Source of the DNA: DATBRV01 sp036560145
Lineage (GTDB): Bacteria; Myxococcota_A; UBA9160; SMWR01
Assembly (NCBI GenBank): GCA_036560145.1
Contig: DATBRV010000049.1
Span: forward strand, 1-64,000
Reading direction: 5' to 3'
Length of the DNA stretch: 64,000 nucleotides
Shown here: in pieces, positions 8,631-17,145 of the stretch
How positions within the stretch are numbered: the first letter of the stretch is position 1
Layout of the letters: each line of letters opens with the position of its first letter
Made by a program: the position numbers and the translations under genes
Notes under the pieces: model-generated
Database searches by the model: none
What the model was told of the DNA's origin: nothing
The model's input: the letters and a program-made list of their open reading frames with translations, nothing else

Positions 8631-10097
8631 ATGCAAGGATCCGGTGAACGAGCCCCGCTGCGCATCGCGATCATCGGCGCCGGGATGGCCGGCGTCCTGT
8701 CCGCGATCAAGCTCCAGGAGGCCGGCGAGGACGATTTCACGATCTACGAGAAGGCCGATCGGCTGGGGGGCACCTGGCGCGAGAACACCTATCCGGGGAT
8801 CGCCTGCGACGTTCCGTCCCACCTCTATAGCTATTCGTTCGCGCCCAACCCGGATTGGAGCCATCGCTTCTCGCCCGGCGCGGAGATCGAGGCCTACTTC
8901 GAGGACGTGGCGCGCAAGCGCGGGGTGATCGAGCGCATCCGCTTCGGCGAGGAGATCACGCGCTGCGAGTTCCGGGACGGACGCTGGCAGCTCGAGACGC
9001 GTCGCGGGCATCGGGATCAGGCCGACGTGGTGATCGCGGCCACCGGGGTCCTCCATCACCCGAACCTCCCCGACATCCCGGGTCTCGACCGCTTCACGGG
9101 GGCGAAGTTCCACAGCGCGCGTTGGGACCACGGCGTCGCGATCGAAGGGCGCCGCGTCGGCATCATCGGCACCGGCTCGACCGCCGTGCAGATCACGTCG
9201 GCGATCGTGGATCGGGTGGCGAAGCTCTCGCTCTTCCAGCGCACGGCGCAGTGGATCATGCCCCAGGAGAACCCGGCCTACGGCGAGGACGAACGAGCGG
9301 AGTTCCGTCGGCACCCGGAGCGCGTGCACCAGCTGCACGACGAGATGGGACGGCTGTTCGCGGGCTTCGCGAGCGGGCTGGTGGACGCCAGCTCCCCGCA
9401 GATGAAGATGATCGAGGACGCCTGCCGCGCGAACCTCGAGCAGAACGTGCGCGACCCGGCGCTTCGGGAGAAGCTGCGCCCGACCTATCGGGCCGCCTGC
9501 AAGCGGCTGGTCATGTCCGCCGATTTCTACCAGGCCCTCCAGAAGCCGCAGGCCGAGGTCGTCACCGAGGGCATCGAAAGGGTGGAAGCCGGCGGCGTGC
9601 GCACCCGCGACGGGAGGCTGCACGAGCTCGACGTGTTGGTGCTCGCCACCGGCTTCCGCGTCGATCGCTTCCTGCGCCCCATCCAGGTGACGGGCCGGGA
9701 GGGCCTGCGCCTCGACGACGCCTGGGCGAAGCGGCCCAGCGCGTACCTTTCGATCTCGATCCCCGGCTTCCCGAACCTCTTCCTGCTCAACGGCCCCAAC
9801 GGCCCGGTGGGGAACTTCTCGCTGATCGAGGTCGCCGAGCTCCAGCTCGCCTACGTGCTGCAGCTGGTCGAGCGGCTGCGCAGCGGCCGCTGTCGCGAGA
9901 TCAGCGCCAGCCCACAGGCCACCGCGAGCTTCGAGGCGGAGCGCAGCGAGGCCGCCCGCAACACCATCTGGGCCAGCGGCTGCCGGAGCTGGTATCTCGA
10001 CGACCGCGGCATCCCGGCCAGCTGGCCCTGGACCTTCGATCGCTTCCGCGACGAGATGTCGGCGCCGAAGCTCGAGGCGTACGAGCAGGTCGGCTGA
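8631..10097 (+). CDS. flavin-containing (Baeyer-Villiger type) monooxygenase, second copy
   Basis: A 488-residue relative of the divergent upstream enzyme. It has G-A-G-M-A-G-V-L-S near residue 16, G-G-T-W-R-E-N-T-Y-P-G near 45, and a second nucleotide motif G-T-G-S-T-A near 182. The Baeyer-Villiger fingerprint reads F-T-G-A-K-F-H-S-A-R-W (about 155), with Ser in place of the usual Thr. The two copies clearly differ in sequence, so they are separate paralogues rather than a recent duplication. Expected reaction: O2- and NADPH-dependent insertion of oxygen next to a carbonyl. The substrate is not readable; cyclic ketones or sterol-like ketones fit the context. Confidence 0.9.
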   Translation: MQGSGERAPLRIAIIGAGMAGVLSAIKLQEAGEDDFTIYEKADRLGGTWRENTYPGIACDVPSHLYSYSFAPNPDWSHRFSPGAEIEAYFEDVARKRGVIERIRFGEEITRCEFRDGRWQLETRRGHRDQADVVIAATGVLHHPNLPDIPGLDRFTGAKFHSARWDHGVAIEGRRVGIIGTGSTAVQITSAIVDRVAKLSLFQRTAQWIMPQENPAYGEDERAEFRRHPERVHQLHDEMGRLFAGFASGLVDASSPQMKMIEDACRANLEQNVRDPALREKLRPTYRAACKRLVMSADFYQALQKPQAEVVTEGIERVEAGGVRTRDGRLHELDVLVLATGFRVDRFLRPIQVTGREGLRLDDAWAKRPSAYLSISIPGFPNLFLLNGPNGPVGNFSLIEVAELQLAYVLQLVERLRSGRCREISASPQATASFEAERSEAARNTIWASGCRSWYLDDRGIPASWPWTFDRFRDEMSAPKLEAYEQVG

Positions 10098-10119
10098 GCC
10101 CGCGCGGCGGAGCTGGATC

Positions 10120-11697
10120 TCAGCGCGCCGCGATCCCCAGATCCTCCAGCACCACGTGGGCGCCGTTGTAGCCGGGCAGGAAGGTGACGCCCGGCCCCGG
10201 GTGGCAGCTGGCGCCGCACAGATAGAGGTCCTGGATCGGCGTGCGGTAGCCGCCCGCGGAGCCCGGCACCGGCCGGAAATCGAGCATCTGCTCGGGGTGG
10301 ATCAACCCGTGGCAGAAGTCGCCGCCGGTGCAACCGAACATCCGCTCGTAGTGATACGGCGCGAAGGTGGCCTGATGCAGGATCGAGCTGCGGAAGTTCG
10401 GGGCGTAGCGCGTCATCTTGTCGATGATGCGCTCGGCGAACTCGTCCTTGAGCCGGCCGTGCTGCTCGCGGGGGGCTTCGCACGGGAAGTACATCGCGAA
10501 CATCGTGCCCGCGTGCAGCCCGGGCGGCGCTAGCTCGGGGTCGAGCACGCTCGGGATCTGCATGCCGATGCAGGGATCGCTCGGCACCTCTCGGCGCCGG
10601 CACTGCACCCAGTTTTCTTGCAGCAGCTCGGGGCTGTTGAAGATCGAGACGTTCGCGCGGTAGCCGCCCTGGTTGAGCCAGGCCCATTCGCCCGCGAATT
10701 CGGGGAGCTCGCGCAGCGCCACCTGGATCTGCACGTAGGCGCCGCGGTGGTCGATCGCCTTGACGCCCTCCAGGTAGTCGCGCGGCACCAGCGTCTCGTC
10801 CATCAGGCGCCGGAAGGTGGAGGTGGGATCGAGATTGGAGACAATCTTTCTTGCGGTGATCCGCTCGCCGCCGACCAGCTCCACGCCCGCCGCGCGGCCG
10901 TTCTCGATCAGGATCCTCTCGACCGGCTCGTGGACGCGGATCTTTCCACCCCGCTCCTCGACCTTGCGCGCGAGCCCCTTGGTGAGCGCGCCGATCCCCC
11001 CCTTCAGCTTGTGCATGATCCAGCCGTTCTCGGGCGCGGCGAGCGCGAAGACCAGACAGGTCGCGCTGCCGGGGGTGTACGGCCCGCGGAAGGTGGAGTT
11101 GACCGCCAGGAACGCGAGCATGGTGCGCAGGATCTTGTGTCGCTTGGGATCGGGGAGGAAGCGATCCACGATGTCCATCACGCTGCCGAAGAAACAGAGC
11201 CGCAGCGCGTTGCGCTCCTCGACGCTCTTGGCGGCGTCGAAGATCTGGCCGAGGCTGCGCGGCGGGCTGCACGGGTTGAAGCGGTCGAGCGCCCGGGCGG
11301 GGCCCTGCAGGTAGGCCGCGAGCTGCGCGAAGCCCTGCGCGGCGTCGGCGCCGTGATCCTCCGCGAGGTGCTGGAGCATGCGGAAGGGATCCGAGTACAT
11401 GTGCAGCGCGGGCTCGCCCGGGTCGCCGATGTTGGTCGCCATGATCTCTCGCGGGATGGGCACGAGGCCGCAGTTCTCGAGATCGAGGTCGGCGACCACG
11501 TAGGGCGCGATCGGGAAGACCACGGATCCCGCGATCTCGAAGTGGAAGCCGTCGAAGAGCTCGACGGTCGAGGCCATGCCGCCGACGTAGCGGTTCTTCT
11601 CGAGGCAGAGCACGTCGACCCCGGCCCGGGCCAGCAGGCTCGCCGCCGTGAGGCCGTTGTGGCCGGCCCCGATGATGATCACGTCGTGGTCCGGCAC
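10120..11697 (-). CDS. phytoene-desaturase-like FAD-dependent oxidoreductase
   Basis: A 525-residue flavoprotein of the phytoene desaturase/PYROXD2-like class. The dinucleotide-binding motif G-A-G-H-N-G-L-T-A is at residues 9-17, followed by E-K-N-R-Y-V-G-G. The C-terminal FAD-contacting segment C-G-A-S-C-H-P-G-P-G-V-T near residue 493 is characteristic. A GTG start is used. It is divergent from a TetR regulator with 68 bases between starts, which hold a tandem operator (11713-11748), so substrate-dependent derepression is likely. Its natural substrate is unknown; no carotenoid synthesis genes are nearby, which argues against a role in carotenoid formation. Confidence 0.87.
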   Translation of the reverse strand: MPDHDVIIIGAGHNGLTAASLLARAGVDVLCLEKNRYVGGMASTVELFDGFHFEIAGSVVFPIAPYVVADLDLENCGLVPIPREIMATNIGDPGEPALHMYSDPFRMLQHLAEDHGADAAQGFAQLAAYLQGPARALDRFNPCSPPRSLGQIFDAAKSVEERNALRLCFFGSVMDIVDRFLPDPKRHKILRTMLAFLAVNSTFRGPYTPGSATCLVFALAAPENGWIMHKLKGGIGALTKGLARKVEERGGKIRVHEPVERILIENGRAAGVELVGGERITARKIVSNLDPTSTFRRLMDETLVPRDYLEGVKAIDHRGAYVQIQVALRELPEFAGEWAWLNQGGYRANVSIFNSPELLQENWVQCRRREVPSDPCIGMQIPSVLDPELAPPGLHAGTMFAMYFPCEAPREQHGRLKDEFAERIIDKMTRYAPNFRSSILHQATFAPYHYERMFGCTGGDFCHGLIHPEQMLDFRPVPGSAGGYRTPIQDLYLCGASCHPGPGVTFLPGYNGAHVVLEDLGIAAR

Positions 11698-11712
11698 GCC
11701 AGCCTCCCTGAT

Positions 11713-11748
11713 GAGTCATGAATGACATCGACGAGTCACCCATGACAT
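11713..11748. promoter_or_regulatory. tandem palindromic operator between oxidoreductase and TetR genes
   Basis: Two 16-bp direct repeats, GAGTCATGAATGACAT (11713-11728) and GAGTCACCCATGACAT (11733-11748), are 13/16 identical with starts 20 bp apart, i.e. on the same helix face. Each is itself a near palindrome (GTCA...TGAC). They abut a -10-like TATGCT/TAGATT (11748-11758) just ahead of the TetR ATG at 11766. This is the layout of an autoregulated TetR operator that also covers the divergent gene. Confidence 0.7.
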
Positions 11749-11765
11749 ATGCTAGATTGCCGGGG

Positions 11766-12392
11766 ATGGCAAGAAATTTGCGGGAACTCCCGGTCGCGGC
11801 GCTCGGGAAGAAGCAGGCGCAGCGGGAGCGCACGCGCGACGAGCTGCGCCGCTGCGCCCTGGCCCGCTTCGCCCGCGAGGGCTTCGACCGCGCCAACGTG
11901 GCCGACATCGTGGCCGACGCGGGCGTCACGGAGCGGACCTTCTTCCGCCACTTCCCCAGCAAGGAATCCGTGCTGTTCGAGGATTTCGCGAGCCGCCTCG
12001 GGTGGTTCCGCGCGGCGCTCGGGGTGCGCCCGCAGGCCGAGCCGCTGCTCGACGCGGTGCGGGTCGCCGTCGAGTCCTATCCCGACGACCGCGAGGTGGT
12101 TCGCCAGGTCGCGCAGGCGCGCGCCAGCCTGCTCTCGCGCCGCGTGATCGAGGATCAGCTGCGCAGGGTCCAGTCCGATTTCGCCCGCGCGATCGAGGAG
12201 CGCGCCGCGGCGCGCCTGCCGCGATCGAAACAGCGCGCGCTGGCCGCCGCCGTGATCGGGGAAGCCGTCGCCGGCGCGCTCGTCTCGGCGCTCCGCGTCT
12301 GGGGCGAAGAGGACGCGCGCGACATCGACGAGCTGCGCAAGCGCACGGCGGACGCGCTCGCCGTGTTGCGCGACCTCCCGAGCCTCGTCTAG
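11766..12392 (+). CDS. TetR/AcrR family transcriptional regulator
   Basis: A 208-residue one-component repressor. The N-terminal helix-turn-helix spans about residues 18-64, with V-A-D-I-V-A-D-A-G-V-T-E-R-T-F-F-R-H-F as the turn and recognition helix. The remainder is the variable ligand-binding helical domain. I chose the ATG at 11766 over the upstream in-frame ATGs (11718 and 11742) because those lie inside the operator repeats, and the 11766 start gives a normal-length TetR N-arm. There is no clear Shine-Dalgarno and the -10 candidates end 7-12 bases upstream, so the mRNA may be leaderless. It probably controls itself and the divergent flavoprotein. Confidence 0.9.
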   Translation: MARNLRELPVAALGKKQAQRERTRDELRRCALARFAREGFDRANVADIVADAGVTERTFFRHFPSKESVLFEDFASRLGWFRAALGVRPQAEPLLDAVRVAVESYPDDREVVRQVAQARASLLSRRVIEDQLRRVQSDFARAIEERAAARLPRSKQRALAAAVIGEAVAGALVSALRVWGEEDARDIDELRKRTADALAVLRDLPSLV

Positions 12393-12395
12393 CCC

Positions 12396-13007
12396 GTGAG
12401 CCTGCGAGCGCGCATCCGGCTGCGCCTCCAGGACTGGGCCATGCGGCAGATGGACGACCTGCGGCCCCCGACGCTCGCGCATGCGCAGGGCGAAGTCCTG
12501 GAAGTCGGGTTCGGGACGGGGCTGAACCTGCGGCACTACGGGGATGGGGTCCGATCGCTGACGGGGCTCGACCCGATGGCGACGGGTGACCTCGAGGTCG
12601 TCGCGGAGCGGATCGCGCGGGCGCCCTTCCCGGTCGCGTGCACGGCGCTGCGGGCGGACTCCACGCTCCCGTTCGACGCCGGACGCTTCGACTGCGTCGT
12701 CACCACCTGGACGCTCTGCTCGATTCCGGATCCGCTGGCCGCGCTCGGGGAAATGAGGCGCGTGCTCAAGCCCGGCGGGCGTTATTTCTTCATCGAGCAC
12801 GGCCGCAGCGAGAGCCCGGGCACGGCGCGCTGGCAGGACCGGCTCAACCCCGCCTGGCGCCGTATCGCCGACGGCTGCAACATGAACCGTCGGATCGACG
12901 AGCTCGTCGCGAAGGCCGGCTTCGAGGTTCGCTCGCTCGAGCGCTTCCGCGCCCGCGGGCCTGCCGTGCTCGCGGCGATGTACCGTGGAGAGGCGAGCCG
13001 GGAGTAG
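12396..13007 (+). CDS. class I SAM-dependent methyltransferase
   Basis: A 203-residue methyltransferase with a GTG start three bases after the TetR stop. SAM motif I reads V-L-E-V-G-F-G-T-G-L-N (about residues 33-43). The acidic ribose ligand follows in L-T-G-L-D-P, and motif IV in F-D-C-V-V-T-T-W-T-L-C-S. The layout, including L-K-P-G-G-R-Y-F-F-I-E-H-G, is that of the UbiE/Coq5-like and phospholipid N-methyltransferase-like Methyltransf_11 group. The acceptor cannot be inferred. Tight spacing to TetR suggests co-transcription. Confidence 0.88.
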   Translation: MSLRARIRLRLQDWAMRQMDDLRPPTLAHAQGEVLEVGFGTGLNLRHYGDGVRSLTGLDPMATGDLEVVAERIARAPFPVACTALRADSTLPFDAGRFDCVVTTWTLCSIPDPLAALGEMRRVLKPGGRYFFIEHGRSESPGTARWQDRLNPAWRRIADGCNMNRRIDELVAKAGFEVRSLERFRARGPAVLAAMYRGEASRE

Positions 13008-13009
13008 CC

Positions 13010-13402
13010 GTGAAACCTGCGTTCGGGATCGGATGTGGACTCGCCCTGCTGGGCTGTGCGGAATCGGTCGCGCGCGAAGATCTCCTCGCGCGGATCCAGG
13101 CCGGATCGCCGCCGCCGATCGTCGACGTGCGATCGCAGTCCGAGTTCGACGAATCGCACCTGCCGGGCGCCGTGCACATCCCCTTCTATGCGCTGCTGTC
13201 CGATCGGGAACGGATTCCGACTCCCGCCCGAGAAGCGGAGCCGATGGTGCTCTACTGCGAGCACGGCCCGCGCGCCGGGATCGCGCGGGCGCAGCTCTGG
13301 CTCGCCGGGGTGGGGCCGGTGGTCTTCCTGGAGGGCCACATGACGGCCTGGAAGCGGGACGGACTCCCGGTCGAGACCTCAGCGGGTGAAAGCGGTCCGT
13401 AG
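13010..13402 (+). CDS. rhodanese-domain lipoprotein
   Basis: A 130-residue single-domain rhodanese with a GTG start two bases after the methyltransferase stop. The N-terminus ends in a lipobox L-L-G-C (Cys at about residue 16), so it should be a lipoprotein in the periplasm. The active loop is C-E-H-G-P-R (about residues 83-88), which keeps the catalytic Cys and the C-x-x-G-x-R shape. The early D-V-R-S-Q-S-E-F-D-x-S-H-L-P-G-A motif is canonical. Likely roles are sulfur transfer or persulfide handling. Its last 24 bases overlap the convergent coiled-coil gene. Confidence 0.85.
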   Translation: MKPAFGIGCGLALLGCAESVAREDLLARIQAGSPPPIVDVRSQSEFDESHLPGAVHIPFYALLSDRERIPTPAREAEPMVLYCEHGPRAGIARAQLWLAGVGPVVFLEGHMTAWKRDGLPVETSAGESGP

Positions 13403-13783
13403 ACGTTCGACGATGGATGCCGCCGTGCCTCGCGCATCGGCGAAGATCGCGTCCGCCGACTGCTTTACCTCCTGCCAGGACGTCCCGGCCGCCGCCCCGA
13501 GATTCTTCAGCACGCGCGCGGCATCGCGCTGCTTCGACTTCAGCACTCCGAGCTGAGCGCGGGCTTCCTTCTTCAGCTCGCGAACCCGGGCGCGCGCGTC
13601 GGCCTCGATCTTCTGCTCGGCCTTGCGCAGTCCGCGCTGGATCTCGTGGATCGACTTCTCGAGATGCCCGATGCCCTGCTTGATCTGCCCGTAGGCGGCT
13701 CGCGCCTCCGGTGACATCGACTTCTGCGCGCGCGCCATGCGGCTCTTCGCGCGGGAGCTCTTCGGGGTGGTCCTTGCGGCCAT
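13379..13783 (-). CDS. small Lys/Ala-rich coiled-coil protein of unknown function
   Basis: A 134-residue cytoplasmic protein not assigned to a family. The first 25 residues are basic (M-A-A-R-T-T-P-K-S-S-R-A-K). Residues of about 30-85 form a heptad-rich charged helix (E-K-S-I-H-E-I-Q-R-G-L-R-K-A-E-Q-K-I), followed by an Ala-rich helix. Composition is phasin-like or nucleoid-protein-like, but no defining motif is present. An AG-rich stretch precedes the ATG at 13783. It is convergent with, and overlaps, the rhodanese gene. Confidence 0.65.
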   Translation of the reverse strand: MAARTTPKSSRAKSRMARAQKSMSPEARAAYGQIKQGIGHLEKSIHEIQRGLRKAEQKIEADARARVRELKKEARAQLGVLKSKQRDAARVLKNLGAAAGTSWQEVKQSADAIFADARGTAASIVERLRTAFTR

Positions 13784-13822
13784 GCTCTTCTCCTTCTGCT
13801 TGTGCTTCGGAATTCCCGGATC

Positions 13823-14302
13823 CTATCGCGCCTTGCCTCCAGATCCTTGCGAGCTCCCGCCGGGCAGCAGCGGGGTACCTGCCTCCTGGATCGATTCCAG
13901 GTAGTCGAGAATGGTCAGGATGGAGCCGCGCTGACGCGAGTCCGGCGTCGGAACGGGCGCCTCTCCGTAGAGGCGCGTGCCCCAGATCGGCATCTCGCGG
14001 CTGCCGTGCGACAGGACGGGATCGCTGCCGTCGATGCTCCGGATCAGCTTCTGCCGGGGCAGCGGCGTCCCGTAGCGGATTCCCAGCTGCCGCAGGTTGG
14101 GGGGCGCCTGCTTGAGGACGGGCGCGACCAACCCCTGACCGTCGGCGAAGACGCCGTGGCAGGCGGCGCAGTATTGCTGGTACTCGGCGTATCCCGCGTG
14201 CCCGGCGTTCAGCCGCTCCGAGAGCGGCGACTTCTCCTGATCACCGCGGGCGGCCAGCGGCGCCGCGAGCAGCAGGGCGACACAGAGGGCGGTCTGGCGC
14301 AT
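13823..14302 (-). CDS. periplasmic class I c-type cytochrome
   Basis: A 159-residue protein with a signal peptide (cleavage near A-A-R-G-D) and one haem-binding C-A-A-C-H motif (about residues 45-49). The probable axial Met is in S-R-E-M-P-I-W-G (about 104). Spacing and length fit a soluble monohaem electron carrier that shuttles electrons to a terminal acceptor or periplasmic dehydrogenase. A good GGAGGAG ribosome site precedes the ATG at 14302. The gene is divergent from the sterol-desaturase-family gene; a direct link between the two is possible but not shown. Confidence 0.87.
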   Translation of the reverse strand: MRQTALCVALLLAAPLAARGDQEKSPLSERLNAGHAGYAEYQQYCAACHGVFADGQGLVAPVLKQAPPNLRQLGIRYGTPLPRQKLIRSIDGSDPVLSHGSREMPIWGTRLYGEAPVPTPDSRQRGSILTILDYLESIQEAGTPLLPGGSSQGSGGKAR

Positions 14303-14485
14303 CGGGTTTCATCTCCTCCCGAATTGCACAGCAAGCCGCATGCCGGCCATCGACTTCGAGCGAGCGAGACCGGCTTCCTGCGCGCCGGGACTGGGACTTC
14401 CGCTCACAGGGCTGGCCTGATCCGCCCCAATTTCGCGATTCCGGCGCGCCTCACGCACCGCAGCGCCGGTGCCGCCCGGAGCGTT

Positions 14486-15442
14486 ATGCTGGGACGCGAG
14501 GGAATCGCTCGAGGCGGGAAGGTGCAGGTTCGCGGTCTCCTGGCTTGGCTCAGCTTCCCCGTCTTGATGGGCGGCTTCGTCGCGCTCGGCGCCTGGGGCC
14601 TCGCGCGCGGCCTGGATCCCGCGGGCTTCGGCGCCGCGCTCACGGTCGCGAACTTCTTCGTGATCCTGGCGATCGAGCAGCTGCTGCCGCGCGCCCAGCA
14701 AATGAACGTCTTCCGCGACCGCCAGTCCTTCAACGACATGGGGCACGGGATCCTGCTCGCGGCGATCGCGCGGCCGGTCGGCGGCGCGCTCGGCGTCGCC
14801 GGGCTCGCCTGGCTGGCGCAGCTGCGCGGAGCGGCGGGGCTCGCGAGCCTGTGGCCAGCCAACTGGCCGTTCGCGGCGCAGTTCGCGCTCGGGCTCGCGT
14901 TCTGGACCTTCGGCGACTACTGGATCCACCGCAGCCTGCACAGCTTCGACCGGCTCTGGTGGTTCCATTCCGTGCATCACGACACGCCCCAGATGCACAT
15001 CCTCAAGTCCGGGCGCATCCACTTCGGCGAGGAGATCTTCAACGCGGTGCTCAAACCCGTGCCCCTGCTGCTGCTCGGCGCGCCGCCGGACGTGATGGCG
15101 TTCATCGGCCTCTGGATCGTCTTCGACGGGAACCTGGTCCACTCGAACATCGACCAGCGCTTTCCCTCCTGGGCGCACTACTTCGTGCCCACCGTGCAGC
15201 TCCACAACCTGCATCACGCGCGCGACCGCCGTCACCAGGACAGCAACTTCTCGGGATCGAGCGCGATCTGGGACGTGCTCTTCGGCACCTTCAGCCATCC
15301 CGACCGCTGCCCGCTGGGCCCGCTCGGAATCGAGCGGAGCCCCGTGCCCACGGGCTTCCTCGCGCAGATCCTGTTTCCGTTTCGCGCGCAGCTCGCCGTG
15401 CCGGAGCCCCGGGCCGAAACCCGCGCCGAGACGACGGCCTGA
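14486..15442 (+). CDS. sterol desaturase/fatty acid hydroxylase family membrane protein
   Basis: A 318-residue membrane-bound diiron oxygenase. The His clusters of the family are present: H-R-S-L-H (about residue 150), H-S-V-H-H (about 165), and H-N-L-H-H with a later R-R-H-Q-D. Four or so hydrophobic segments precede and separate them. Length and motifs match the ERG3/hydroxylase group acting on sterols, carotenoids or fatty acids. ATG 14486 is given; an in-frame GTG at 14522 with GAGGCGGGAA upstream is a credible alternative that starts directly before the first membrane helix. The window's other genes fit a lipid or sterol-like substrate. Confidence 0.85.
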   Translation: MLGREGIARGGKVQVRGLLAWLSFPVLMGGFVALGAWGLARGLDPAGFGAALTVANFFVILAIEQLLPRAQQMNVFRDRQSFNDMGHGILLAAIARPVGGALGVAGLAWLAQLRGAAGLASLWPANWPFAAQFALGLAFWTFGDYWIHRSLHSFDRLWWFHSVHHDTPQMHILKSGRIHFGEEIFNAVLKPVPLLLLGAPPDVMAFIGLWIVFDGNLVHSNIDQRFPSWAHYFVPTVQLHNLHHARDRRHQDSNFSGSSAIWDVLFGTFSHPDRCPLGPLGIERSPVPTGFLAQILFPFRAQLAVPEPRAETRAETTA

Positions 15443-15601
15443 TCCGGGCCGGAGCGGGCCAGCCGAGCCTCGGCGCGCCGCCTGCCCGCACGCTGGGCAG
15501 CGCGCCTTCGCAGCGAGCGGAGATCGCGGCGACCCCGGCCCAGCTGGGCTGATTCCAGCCCGCCTCGGCTGGCACGCGGCTTGAAGCGTAGAGCGGGCAT
15601 C

Positions 15602-17011
15602 GTGATCCGGTTTCCGAAACCTCCGCGTCGGATGAGCGCGCGGGATGCAGGCTTCCTGTATCTCGAGCGCTCGCACACCCAGCTCCACATCGGCTGCGTG
15701 GCGATCTTCGAGGGAGCCCTCCGGCGCGAAGACGTGATCGAGCGGATCGAGGAGCGGCTGCCACGGCTGCGGCGCTATGCGCAGCGCGCCATGCGCGTGC
15801 CGTTCTCGCTCGGCCACCCGAGCTGGGAGGACGACCCCGAGTTCCGCGTCGAGGACCACGTCACGCGCTGGGGACTGCCCTCGCCCGGAGGCGAGAACGA
15901 GCTGCGCGAGGCGGTGGCTCACCTGTTCGCGCTCCCGCTCGATCGCGGGCGTCCGCTCTGGGAGATGCACCTGCTGGAGGGCCTCGCCGACGGGCGCACG
16001 GCGCTCTTCCAGAAGGTCCATCACTGCATGATCGACGGCATGGCGGGCGCCCAGCTGCTCGAGACGCTGCTGGATCGCGAGCCGGATCCGGCGCCGCGCG
16101 CGGCGGGGGTGACGCATCGCGAGAGCGAGCTGCCGGATGCCCGCCGGCGCTTCGCCCGCGCCCTGGGAGAGGAGATCGCGACGCGGGCGCGCGGCGCGCT
16201 CTCGACCTGGCGAGCCGTCACCCGGCCGCGCGCCGCATCGGAAGCGATCGCACGGCTCAAGACGGCAGCGTACTCGGCGCTCCAGCTCGCGACCAGCGAG
16301 CTGGAGACGCTGCCCTGGAACCAGCCGCTGGGGCCGCGGCGCGCCGTCGCCTTCACCCGGCTCCCGATGAGCGGCGTGCGCAGCATCCGCCATCGGCACG
16401 GCGGCAGCGTGAACGACGTGGTGCTCTCGACGCTGGCCGGCGGCCTCAAGCGCTGGCTGGAGGCGCATGGCCAGGAGACGCGCGGGCTCGAGCTCCGGGC
16501 GCTGGTGCCCGTGAGCCTGCGCTCGCCCGATCAGGCCGCCGAGCTGGGCAACCGCATCTCGGCCATGCTCGTGCCGCTGGCCGTCGATCCCGCCGGCGAG
16601 GTGCCACGCCTGGTGGCCACGCAGGCGGCCACCCAGCGGCTCAAGAAAACCGGCGCCTGGACCGGCATCGACGCCCTGCTCGAGCTGGTGGACGGGCTGC
16701 CCGCCGCGTTGGTCGCTTCCGTCGGGCAGCGCCTCTCGCTCGGACGCCTAGCCAACGTGATCTCCACCAACGTGCCCGGTCCGACCGAGACGCGCTGGCT
16801 GTGCGGCGCGCGCGCGCTCGAGCTGCGCCCGCTGGTGCCGATCGCGGATGGCCTCGGCCTCGGCCTCGCGGTGTTCTCCTACGACGGCTGGCTCCAGATC
16901 GGACTCTCGGCGGACGCCGATCTGGTGCCCGACCTCGAGAAGCTCGAGCAGGCGCTCGGCGAGGCGTTCGCTTCGCTGCTCGGCAGCGCGATCGGGGGAG
17001 CCCGCGCGTGA
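15602..17011 (+). CDS. wax ester synthase/diacylglycerol acyltransferase-like protein (WS/DGAT)
   Basis: A 469-residue bacterial acyltransferase. The catalytic H-H-x-x-x-D-G motif reads H-H-C-M-I-D-G (about residues 140-146). The C-terminal half has N-D-V-V-L-S-T (about 268) and the N-V-P-G-P (about 389) and late Y-D-G signatures of the WS/DGAT family. These enzymes transfer fatty acyl from CoA to an alcohol or diacylglycerol, making storage wax esters or triacylglycerol. The start is uncertain: GTG 15602 is given, but ATG 15632 begins at the family-typical M-S-A-R-D-A-G-F-L-Y-L-E, and TTG 15581 is also in frame. None has a strong ribosome site. Confidence 0.88.
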   Translation: MIRFPKPPRRMSARDAGFLYLERSHTQLHIGCVAIFEGALRREDVIERIEERLPRLRRYAQRAMRVPFSLGHPSWEDDPEFRVEDHVTRWGLPSPGGENELREAVAHLFALPLDRGRPLWEMHLLEGLADGRTALFQKVHHCMIDGMAGAQLLETLLDREPDPAPRAAGVTHRESELPDARRRFARALGEEIATRARGALSTWRAVTRPRAASEAIARLKTAAYSALQLATSELETLPWNQPLGPRRAVAFTRLPMSGVRSIRHRHGGSVNDVVLSTLAGGLKRWLEAHGQETRGLELRALVPVSLRSPDQAAELGNRISAMLVPLAVDPAGEVPRLVATQAATQRLKKTGAWTGIDALLELVDGLPAALVASVGQRLSLGRLANVISTNVPGPTETRWLCGARALELRPLVPIADGLGLGLAVFSYDGWLQIGLSADADLVPDLEKLEQALGEAFASLLGSAIGGARA

Positions 17012-17145
17012 ACGCTGCGCGGCCCCCGTCGCAGTAGCGAGCGAACCCGAATCGATCGCCGCAGAGGAGATCCCTGCACGGAAGATCCGTCATATCGCAC
17101 GGCTGCCCCATCTGATTTGACGGATCCGGCCGTCCCGAACGCTGC

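Noticed and set aside
5242..8928. A 1228-codon plus-strand open frame
   Set aside because: It crosses several genes on both strands without any recognisable motif; its length reflects the scarcity of stop codons at this GC content.
10103..10132. Inverted repeat CGCGGCG/CGCCGCG between convergent genes as a terminator
   Set aside because: The loop is 16 bases, the right arm is inside the coding region of the minus-strand gene, and no T-run follows. Such repeats are common by chance at this GC content.
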